A stretch of 28,043 bases of DNA from Schoenoplectus triqueter. Its lineage: Eukaryota > Streptophyta > Magnoliopsida > Poales > Cyperaceae. The notes beneath the pieces were generated by a model. The model was given only the letters and a program-made list of their open reading frames with translations. It made no database searches and had not been told where the DNA came from. The position numbers were made by a program, and so were the translations under genes. Shown in pieces: positions 9,776 through 20,506 of this stretch (positions are counted from its first letter, which is position 1; each line of letters starts with the position of its first letter). The DNA lies in NCBI GenBank assembly GCA_964058805.1, contig CAXKVV010002049.1, forward strand, positions 1 to 28,043, in the 5' to 3' direction.

Positions 9776-10151
9776 TAGGGGTGTCAATTATTGACCTGAC
9801 AGGTTAATTCGATCTGATCCGACTCGATATGATTCGAAAATAAATAAATTAGATATGAATTTAATTTTTTTAACCCGAATCGGGTCGGGTCGGGTCGGAT
9901 TGGGTTCGGGTCAACCCGACTTGACCCGATTAATTATATTTTTTTGAAGTAATTTTTTAATTTAGTACTAATTAAAACTTAAATATACACTAATTAAGAT
10001 TAATTAATATTTTATTGCTTAAAATTATATAAAAATAATTAATTATTAATTATTTATTTTATACGAATCGGGTCGGATTCGGAGTGAGTCAAATAAGATA
10101 ATAAAATAATGTGATCTGACCCGATCCCGACCCAACTCATTGACACTCCTA
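9776..10151. mobile_element. hAT-type MITE, 376 bp
   Basis: The left end TAGGGGTGTCAAT and the right end, read on the minus strand, TAGGAGTGTCAAT, match at 12 of 13 positions. Both ends lead into GGGTC-rich subterminal repeats (CGGGT run at 9881-9897; CCCGATCCCGACCCAAC at the right). There is no coding capacity, so it would be moved in trans by a hAT transposase. The flanking 8-mers (ccaatatt, gatatgtc) do not match, so the target duplication has decayed or one edge is slightly off. Confidence 0.75.
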
Positions 10152-11485
10152 GATATGTCATACTATTGAACTGCTGCCGTGTTTAAGTAATTTGTTTCAA
10201 TGAGGCTATAGTGTTTTAAAAATATGATCGTATGTTTTGCGTTCATTCATCAAATTCAAATGAAATTATTTTCTCCTCATCTGAATAAATAGCAAAAAAA
10301 TTCTAAAAATATATATAAAAATTAATTTACTAATAAATTTTTATATGAAAATTAGATTGAACAGTTCGGATCAATTATTTCTAACTTGAGTTTGATGATT
10401 GAGCGCAAAGTACACGATCTTTGTGTGCTTTACAAAGCACTATAGTTTGGACTCAATTTGTTTTATCAATGACAACAATTATAGTGTTGATGAAACTTGA
10501 ACAATTTTCCGATTGGAAATTATCAAATCCCAATTTGAAAAATAATCAATAAATGTTAGTTCTCAGCGGAGATAGTTGCTGATTTTCTTTGTTTTAATTA
10601 TTCGGTAATTAAAACAATTGCAATATTTAAATAAAGAAAAATATTTGGAAGATGCATATAGTTGATACCGTCATCATCGATATAGCAACTTTCTCATTCA
10701 AGTGAAATTATTATATTTAAATAACTGCCTAAATTGTGAATGTGAAAGATGTAAGCTCGTCTCAGTACAGTATAACTATTGTCGATTAAGCAGCTTTGGT
10801 AATATAAAAATAAAATCAATTCATTTTTAGTCAGATGGTTGTATAATTGTAAGAATAATCACACTTGTATTAGTTATCAGATAATTCACGCAGACTCAGA
10901 AGTTTTCCCCAGTCCCACGTGCTGAGCAGAGCTGACAATTGTTAAAGCTCAAGCCACAGCAAATCATTTTTTCATAAATCTCAATATATATTATTTTTCA
11001 TATATTATTTTAGAAATAATCTGCATCAACGAGTTGATAGACAAAATCTATTATCATACTAGATATATAATTCAAGCCACAGTGAATCTCACCAGCAATT
11101 TTGATTGGAAAGTATATAACACGAGCACAAACATCCAAATGACAATGACTTAAATACATGCCAACATTTCTGTCCTTTCGCAAAAGGGTCCTATTTCTTC
11201 TTTTATTTTATTTGTTAACATAGTTGTATATATTTTTTTCCTTGTGGGTTTACATAATAGCTTCTTTTTATTTAATAATCACTCAATTAGAATTAAGCCT
11301 TAGATTGAATGATTTGTATCTTAGCTCTCAATTGCTTAGGTGCTCGGTGTTTTTAAATTGAGTAAAAAAAATGGGTGCATGTAATTACTTGCAAATTCTA
11401 AAAGGTTACGGGGAAATAATTCAACCTTCCAGAAGAATAGCAATGTAGACCCATTCAAAGAAAAAAATTAAATAAAAAAAAGTAA
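10152..11485. other. Unassigned AT-rich spacer before the satellite array
   Basis: No ORF with recognisable content, RNA gene or transposon terminus was found. It contains a G-box core CCACGTG near 10916 and two short perfect hairpins (10425-10440, 10589-10617). Two nearly alike snippets (TCAAGCCACAGcAAATC near 10950 and its variant near 11073) hint at an old duplication. It ends in A-rich sequence directly before the first satellite monomer. Confidence 0.45.
10589..10617. repeat. Perfect 12-bp inverted repeat with TTCGG loop
   Basis: TTGTTTTAATTA (10589-10600) pairs exactly with 10606-10617 around TTCGG. It may be the remnant of a small inverted-repeat element; no other evidence supports a function. 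Confidence 0.6.
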
Positions 11486-12301
11486 AAATGTCCTATGATA
11501 TTCATATCGACGTGTTAATTTGATAATCTTATAATAGATATAGTTAGAAGTAATTATATTAATTCGTTTGAAATTATGTGCAGTTTTGATACAAAAAAAT
11601 AAAAATCTTAAACAACTTATTTAAACAACCATTTCTAATGCATCTTACTCATATTTTGTGTAAAACTAGCATTATAGAATATTTATATCTAAGTTTTAAT
11701 TGGACAATCAAATAAGAGACATAATTATAAGTAATTATATTAATTTTTAAGAAATTATATGAAGTTATGCGGCCAACAATTTTTAAAAACTCAAATAACT
11801 TATTTAAATAACTATTTTTAATACATCTTATTTATGTTTTATGTAAAATTTATGTCGTACAATCATCATATCAAAGAGTTACTTAGAAAATCTTTTGATG
11901 GATATAATTAGGAGTAATTATATTAATTTTTATGAAAGTATGTGTAGTTATAAGTTAAAAAATGTTAAAAATCCTAAATAACTTATTTAAACTGCAGTTT
12001 CTAATATGATTTGCTTATGTTTGATGAAAAATTAATGTCCTAAGATATTCATATCGAAGTATTAATTAGACAATCTTATAATAGACATAATTAGAAGTAA
12101 TTATATTAATTTACATAAAATTATGTATACTTATGCAGCCAAATTTTTTGAAAATCACAAATAATTTATTTAAGCAGTTATTTTTAATACATCCTACTTA
12201 TACATTGTGCAAAATTAGTATAATAGAATGTTCATATCGAAGTGTTAATTAGTTAATATTTTAATAGGTATAATTAGGAGTAATTATATTTATTTTAATA
12301 G
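11486..12301 (+). repeat. Divergent edge monomers (five), relic of HOR monomers 8-12
   Basis: Anchors (TTCATATCGA or variant) lie at 11501, 11682, 11865, 12048 and 12231. The first four monomers are 181-183 bp; the fifth is cut by the junction to the HOR. In order they match HOR monomers 8, 9, 10, 11 and 12 better than other monomers: for example ATTTTGTGTAAAAcTAGC and AAGTTTTAATtGGACAATCA pair the first with monomer 8, and CAACAATTTT plus TTTATGTCGTACAATC pair the second with monomer 9. They also share ATTTAAA where nearly all HOR monomers have GTTTAAA. They were evidently not homogenised with the main array. Confidence 0.8.
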
Positions 12302-12303
12302 GT
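12291..12303 (+). repeat. Relic-to-HOR junction with 13-bp duplication
   Basis: TATTTTAATAGGT occurs at 12257-12269 and again at 12291-12303. The second copy runs straight into the GTTTAAAC (12302 on) of an HOR monomer. Anchor spacing across the junction is 134 bp instead of 183, so 49 bp of a monomer are missing. Confidence 0.8.
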
Positions 12304-15032
12304 TTAAACAACAGTTTTTAATGCATTTTGCTTATGTTTTGTTTAAAATTAGTGTCGTAGAATATTCATATCGAAGTTTTGATTAAAAAATCTTGCAACA
12401 GGCATATTAGAAGTAATTATATTAATTTATAACAGATAATATGTAGTTATGCAGCCAAATATTTTGAAAAACTCAAATATCTTGTCTAAGCTGTTGTTTT
12501 TAATGCATCTTACTTATGTTTTGTGGAAAAATAATGTCGTAAAATATTTATATCGATGTTTTAATTAGAAGATCTTATAATTGTCATGATTAGGAGTAAT
12601 TATATTAATTTATAAGAAATTATGTGTAATTATGCGGCCAAAATGTTTAAAAACTCTAACAACTTGTTTAAACAGTTGTTTTTAAAGCCCCCTACTTTTG
12701 TTTTGTGTAGAATTAGTGTTGTAGAATATTTATATTGAAGTGTTAATTAGATAATCTCTTAATAGGCATAATTAGGAGTGATTATATTAATGTTTTCTAA
12801 ATTATGTGTAGTTATGGGGCCAAAAATGTTGAAATACTCAAATAACTTTTTTTAATTAGCTGTTTCTAATGCATCTTACTTATGTTTTGGGAAAAAAATG
12901 TGCAATGGAATATTCATATCGATGTGTTAATTGAACATTCTTATAATAGGCATAATTAGGAGTTATTATATTAATTTTCATGAGATTGTGTGTACTTATG
13001 CGGCCAATTTTTTGAAAAACACGAACAACTTGTTTATGTTGCTGTTTTTAATGCATCCTACTTATGTTTTGTGAAAACTTGGTGTCGTAGAATATTCATT
13101 TCAAAGTATTAATTAGATAATCTTCCAATAGGAACAATTAGGAGTAAATATATTTTTTTTCACAAAATTATATGTAGTTACGAGACAATAAATTTCAAAA
13201 ATCTTAAACAACTTGTTTAAACAGCAGTTTCAAATGTATCTTATTTTTATTTTATGAAAAATTACTGTTATAGGATATTCCTATTGGAGTGTTAATAGGA
13301 CAATCTTATAATAGGCATAATTAAGAGTGATTATATTAATTTGCGTGACATTATGTGTAGTTACGCAGCCAAAAAATTTTAAAAACTCAAACAACTGGTT
13401 CAAACAGCTGTTTTGAATGCATCTTACTTATTTCTTATGCAAATTTCGTGTCGTAGGACGTTCATTTCGAGGTGTTAATTGGATAATCTCCTAATAGGCA
13501 TAATTAGGAGTAATTATATTAATTTGCACGAAATTATGTATCGTTATGAGGCAATAAATGTTAAAAATCTTAAACAACTTGTTTAAACAGCAATTTCTAA
13601 TGTATCTTACTCATCTCTTATGAAATATAAGCATCCAATGATATTCATATCAAAGTGTTAATTTGATAATCTTATAATAGACAAAGTTAGGAGTAATTAT
13701 ATTAATTTGCTCGAAATTATGAGTATTTTTTATGCAAAAATTGTTAAAAATCTTAAACAACTTGTTTAAACGGCAGTTTCTCATGCTTCTTACTTATATT
13801 TTGTGTAAAATTAGCGTCATAGAATATTCATATGTAAGTTTTAATCGGACAATCATATAATAGACATAATTAGGAGTAATTATATTAATTTTCACGAAAT
13901 TATATGGTAGTTACGCGGCCAACAATTTTCAACAACTTGTTCAAACAACTGTTTTTAATGCATCTTATTTATGTTTTGTGCGAAATTTATGTCGTACAAT
14001 CTTCATATCGAAGTGTTAATTAGATAATCTTTTAATAGGTATAATTAGGAGTAATTAAATTAATTTTCATAAAATTATGTGTAGTTATCAGTCAAAATAT
14101 GTTAAAAAATCTTAAACAACTTGTTTAAACAGCAGTTTCTAATATATCTTACTTATGTTTTATGAATAAATAGTATCGTAGGATATTAATATCGAAGTGC
14201 TAGTTGGACAATATTATAATAGATATAATTAGAAGTAATTGTTTTAATTTGCGTGAAATTATATATACTTATGCGGCCGGAAATTTTGAAAAACACAAAA
14301 AACTTGATTAAGCGGCTGTTTTTAATGCATCCTACCTTGTGCAAAATTACTGTCGTAGAATATTCATATCGAAGCGTTACTTGGATCATATTTTAACAAG
14401 TATAATTAGGAGTAATTATATTAATTTTCACGAAATTATATGTAGTTATGAGAGGCCAAAAATATTGAAAAACTTAACTTTTTCTTAAATGGCAGTTTCT
14501 ACATGCATCTTACTTATGTTTTGAGAAAGAATACTGCCCTAGAACATTCATTTTGAAGTGTTAATCGAACAATCTTATAGTAGGCATAATTAAGAGTAAC
14601 TATATTAATTTGCACCAAATTATGTGTAGTTATGCGGCCACAAATTTTCATAAAGGCAAATAACTTGTTTAAACAGCAGTTTTTAACCCATCTTACTTAA
14701 TGTTTTGTGCAATATTAGCGGTATAGTATATTCATATCGAAGTTTTAATTGGATAATTTTATAATAGGCGTAATTAGGAGTAGTTATATTAATTTCCATG
14801 AAATTATGTGTAGTTATGAGGGAAAAAATGTTGAAAACTCAAACAATTTTTTAAATAGCAGTTTCTAATGCATCTTACTTATGTTTTGTGAAAAAATTAG
14901 TATCGTAGAATATTCATATCAAAGTGTTAATTCAAAAATCTTCAAAAAGACGTAACTAGGAGTAATTATATAAATTTATATGAAATTTTGTGCGGTTATG
15001 CGTCCAAAAAATTTGAAAAGATCAAACAACTT
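12302..15032 (+). repeat. HOR unit 1 (15 monomers, 2,731 bp)
   Basis: The unit is counted from the GTTTAAAC at 12302 to the base before the equivalent site at 15033. Monomer anchors lie at 12365, 12547, 12729, 12913, 13095, 13278, 13461, 13644, 13827, 14002, 14186, 14363, 14547, 14731 and 14913. Monomers 9 (175 bp) and 11 (177 bp) are short. This unit carries more private differences than inner units, for example TTTATATCGATG instead of TTCATATCGATG in monomer 2. Confidence 0.95.
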
Positions 15033-17768
15033 GTTTAAACAACAGTTTTTAATGCATTTTGCTTATGTTTTGTTTAAAATTAGTGTCGTAGAATATTCAT
15101 ATCGAAGTTTTGATTAAAAAATCTTGCAACAGGCATATTAGAAGTAATTATATTAATTTATAACAGATAATATGTAGTTATGCAGCCAAATATTTTGAAA
15201 AACTCAAATATCTTGTCTAAGCTGTTGTTTTTAATGCATCTTGCTTATGTTTTGTGGAAAAATAGCGTCGTAAAATATTCATATCGATGTTTTAATTAGA
15301 AGATCTTATAATTGTCATGATTAGGAGTAATTATATTAATTTATAAGAAATTATGTGTAATTATGCGGCCAAAATGTTTAAAAAACTCTAACAACTTGTT
15401 TAAACAGTTGTTTTTAAAGCCCCCTACTTTTGTTTTGTGCAGAATTAGTGTTGTAGAATGTTTATATTGAAGTGTTAATCAGATAATCTCTTAATAGGCA
15501 TAATTAGGAGTGATTATATTAATGTTTTTCTAAATTATGTGTAGTTATGGGGCCAAAAATGTTGAAATACTCAAATAACTTTTTTTAATTAGCTGTTTCT
15601 AATGCATCTTACTTATGTTTTGGGAAAAAAAATGTGCAATGGAATATTCATATCGATGTGTTAATTGAACATTCTTATAATAGGCATAATTAGGAGTTAT
15701 TATATTAATTTTCATGAGATTGTGTGTACTTATGCGGCCAAATTTTTTGAAAAACACAAACAACTTGTTTATGTTGCTGTTTTTAATGCATCCTACTTAT
15801 GTTTTGTGCAAACTTGGTGTCGTAGAATATTCATATCGAAGTATTAATTAGATAATCTTCCAATAGGAACAATTAGGAGTAAATATATTTTTTTTTCACA
15901 AAATTATATGTAGTTACGAGACAATAAATTTCAAAAATCTTAAACAACTTGTTTAAACAGCAGTTTCAAATGTATCTTATTTTTATTTTATGAAAAATTA
16001 CTGTTATAGGATATTCCTATTGGAGTGTTAATAGGACAATCTTATAATAGGCATAATTAAGAGTGATTATATTAATTTGCGTGACATTATGTGTAGTTAC
16101 GCAGCCAAAAAATTTTAAAAACTCAAACAACTGGTTCAAACAGCTGTTTTGAATGCATCTTACTTATTTCTTATGCAAATTTCGTGTCGTAGGACGTTCA
16201 TTTCGAGGTGTTAATTGGATAATCTCCTAATAGGCATAATTAGGAGTAATTATATTAATTTGCACGAAATTATGTATCGTTATGAGGCAATAAATGTTAA
16301 AAATCTTAAACAACTTGTTTAAACAGCAATTTCTAATGTATCTTACTCATCTCTTATGAAATATAAGCATCCAATGATATTCATATCAAAGTGTTAATTT
16401 GATAATCTTATAATAGACAAAGTTAGGAGTAATTATATTAATTTGCTCGAAATTATGTGTATTTTTTATGCAAAAATTGTTAAAAATCTTAAACAACTTG
16501 TTTAAACGGCAGTTTCTCATGCTTCTTACTTATATTTTGTGTAAAATTAGCGTCATAGAATATTCATATGTAAGTTTTAATCGGACAATCATATAATAGA
16601 CATAATTAGGAGTAATTATATTAATTTTCACGAAATTATATGGTAGTTACGCGGCCAACAATTTTCAACAACTTGTTCAAACAACTGTTTTTAATGCATC
16701 TTATTTATGTTTTGTGCGAAATTTATGTCGTACAATCTTCATATCGAAGTGTTAATTAGATAATCTTTTAATAGGTATAATTAGGAGTAATTAAATTAAT
16801 TTTCATAAAATTATGTGTAGTTATCAGTCAAAATATGTTAAAAAATCTTAAACAACTTGTTTAAACAGCAGTTTCTAATATATCTTACTTATGTTTTATG
16901 AATAAATAGTATCGTAGGATATTAATATCGAAGTGCTAGTTGGACAATATTATAATAGATATAATTAGAAGTAATTGTTTTAATTTGCGTGAAATTATAT
17001 ATACTTATGCGGCCGGAAATTTTGAAAAACACAAAAAACTTGATTAAGCGGCTGTTTTTAATGCATCCTACCTTGTGCAAAATTACTGTCGTAGAATATT
17101 CATATCGAAGCGTTACTTGGATCATATTTTAACAAGTATAATTAGGAGTAATTATATTAATTTTCACGAAATTATATGTAGTTATGAGAGGCCAAAAATA
17201 TTGAAAAACTTAACTTTTTCTTAAATGGCAGTTTCTACATGCATCTTACTTATGTTTTGAGAAAGAATACTGCCCTAGAACATTCATTTTGAAGTGTTAA
17301 TCGAACAATCTTATAGTAGGCATAATTAAGAGTAACTATATTAATTTGCACCAAATTATGTGTAGTTATGCGGCCACAAATTTTCATAAAGGCAAATAAC
17401 TTGTTTAAACAGCAGTTTTTAACCCATCTTACTTAATGTTTTGTGCAATATTAGCGGTATAGTATATTCATATCGAAGTTTTAATTGGATAATTTTATAA
17501 TAAGCGTAATTAGGAGTAGTTATATTAATTTTCATGAAATTATGTGTAGTTATGAGGGCAAAAATGTTGAAAACTCAAACAATTTTTTAAATAGCAGTTT
17601 CTAATGCATCTTACTTATGTTTTGTGAAAAAATTAGTATCGTAGAATATTCATATCAAAGTGTTAATTCAAAAATCTTCAAAAAGACGTAACTAGGAGTA
17701 ATTATATAAATTTATATGAAATTTTGTGCGGTTATGCGGCCAAAAAATTTGAAAAGATCAAACAACTT
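15033..17768 (+). repeat. HOR unit 2 (2,736 bp)
   Basis: Monomer order is the same as in unit 1. Variants shared only with unit 4 include CTTGCTTATG in monomer 1 (about 15240), GTGTATTTTTT in monomer 8 (about 16457) and GAGGGCAAAAATG in monomer 14 (about 17554). Confidence 0.95.
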
Positions 17769-20506
17769 GTTTAAACAACAGTTTTTAATGCATTTTGCTT
17801 ATGTTTTGTTTAAAATTAGTGTCGTAGAATATTCATATCGAAGTTTTGATTAAAAAATCTTGCAACAGGCATATTAGAAGTAATTATATTAATTTATAAC
17901 AGATAATATGTAGTTATGCAGCCAAATATTTTGAAAAAACTCAAATATCTTGTCTAAGCTGTTGTTTTTAATGCATCTTACTTATATTTTGTGGAAAAAT
18001 AGCGTCGTAAAATATTCATATCGATGTTTTAATTAGAAGATCTTATAATTGTCATGATTAGGAGTAATTATATTAATTTATAAGAAATTACGTGTAATTA
18101 TGCGGCCAAAATGTTAAAAAAACTCTAACAACTTGTTTAAACAGTTGTTTTTAAAGCCCCCTACTTTTGTTTTGTGCAGAATTAGTGTTGTAGAATGTTT
18201 ATATTGAAGTGTTAATCAGATAATCTCTTAATAGGCATAATTAGGAGTGATTATATTAATGTTTTTCTAAATTATGTGTAGTTATGGGGCCAAAAATGTT
18301 GAAATACTCAAATAACTTTTTTTAATTAGCTGTTTCTAATGCATCTTACTTATGTTTTGGGAAAAAAAATGTGCAATGGAATATTCATATCGATGTGTTA
18401 ATTGAACATTCTTATAATAGGCATAATTAGGAGTTATTATATTAATTTTCATGAGATTGTGTGTACTTATGCGGCCAAATTTTTTGAAAAACACAAACAA
18501 CTTGTTTATGTTGCTGTTTTTAATGCATCCTACTTATGTTTTGTGCAAACTTGGTATCGTAGAATATTCATATCGAAGTATTAATTAGATAATCTTCCAA
18601 TAGGAACAATTAGGAGTAAATATATTTTTTTTTTCACAAAATTATATGTAGTTACGAGACAATAAATTTGAAAAATCTTAAACAACTTGTTTAAACAGCA
18701 GTTTCAAATGTATCTTATTTTTATTTTATGAAAAATTACTGTTATAGGATATTCCTATTGGAGTGTTAATAGGACAATCTTATAATAGGCATAATTAAGA
18801 GTGATTATATTAATTTGCGTGACATTATGTGTAGTTACGCAGCCAAAAAATTTTAAAAACTCAAACAACTGGTTCAAACAGCTGTTTTGAATGCATCTTA
18901 CTTATTTCTTATGCAAATTTCGTGTCGTAGGACGTTCATTTCGAGGTGTTAATTGGATAATCTCCTAATGGGCATAATTAGGAGTAATTATATTAATTTG
19001 CACGAAATTATGTATCGTTATGAGGCAATAAATGTTAAAAATCTTAAACAACTTGTTTAAACAGCAATTTCTAATGTATCTTACTCATCTCTTATGAAAT
19101 ATAAGCATCCAATGATATTCATATCAAAGTGTTAATTTAATAATCTTATAATAGACAAAGTTAGGAGTAATTATATTAATTTGCTCGAAATTATGAGTAT
19201 TTTTTATGCAAAAATTGTTAAAAATCTTAAACAACTTGTTTAAACGGCAGTTTCTCATGGTTCTTACTTATATTTTGTGTAAAATTAGCGTCATAAAATA
19301 TTCATATGTAAGTTTTAATCGGACAATCATATAATAGACATAATTAGGAGTAATTATATTAATTTTCACGAAATTATATGGTAGTTACGCGGCCAACAAT
19401 TTTCAACAACTTGTTCAAACAACTGTTTTTAATGCATCTTATTTATGTTTTGTGCGAAATTTATGTCGTACAATCTTCATATCGAAGTGTTAATTAGATA
19501 ATCTTTTAATAGGTATAATTAGGAGTAATTAAATTAATTTTCATAAAATTATGTGTAGTTATCAGTCAAAATATGTTAAAAAATCTTAAACAACTTGTTT
19601 AAACAGCAGTTTCTAATATATCTTACTTATGTTTTATGAATAAATAGTATCGTAGGATATTAATATCGAAGTGCTAGTTGGACAATATTATAATAGATAT
19701 AATTAGAAGTAATTGTTTTAATTTGCGTGAAATTATATATACTTATGCGGCCGAAAATTTTGAAAAACACAAAAAACTTGATTAAGCGGCTGTTTTTAAT
19801 GCATCCTACCTTGTGCAAAATTACTGTCGTAGAATATTCATATCGAAGCGTTACTTGGATCATATTTTAACAAGTATAATTAGGAGTAATTATATTAATT
19901 TTCACGAAATTATATGTAGTTATGAGAGGCCAAAAATATTGAAAAACTTAACTTTTTCTTAAATGGCAGTTTCTACATGCATCTTACTTATGTTTTGAGA
20001 AAGAATACTGCCCTAGAACATTCATTTTGAAGTGTTAATCGAACAATCTTATAGTAGGCATAATTAAGAGTAACTATATTAATTTGCACCAAATTATGTG
20101 TAGTTATGCGGCCACAAATTTTCATAAAGGCAAATAACTTGTTTAAACAGCAGTTTTTAACCAATCTTACTTAATGTTTTGTGCAATATTAGCGGTATAG
20201 TATATTCATATCGAAGTTTTAATTGGATAATTTTATAATAGGCGTAATTAGGAGTAGTTATATTAATTTCCATGAAATTATGTGTAGTTATGAGGGAAAA
20301 AATGTTGAAAACTCAAACAATTTTTTAAATAGCAGTTTCTAATGCATCTTACTTATGTTTTGTGAAAAAATTAGTATCGTAGAATATTCATATCAAAGTG
20401 TTAATTGAAAAATCTTCAAAAAGACGTAACTAGGAGTAATTATATAAATTTATATGAAATTTTGTGCGGTTATGCGGCCAAAAAATTTGAAAAGATCAAA
20501 CAACTT
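17769..20506 (+). repeat. HOR unit 3 (2,738 bp)
   Basis: Monomer order is the same. It shares with unit 5 the form ATGTTAAAAAAACTC in monomer 2 (about 18111), TCCTAATGGGC in monomer 7 (about 18963) and TTAATTGAAAAATC in monomer 15 (about 20401). With unit 6 it shares GGTATCG in the monomer 4-5 region (about 18553) and CATGGTTCTT in monomer 8 (about 19256). Confidence 0.95.
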
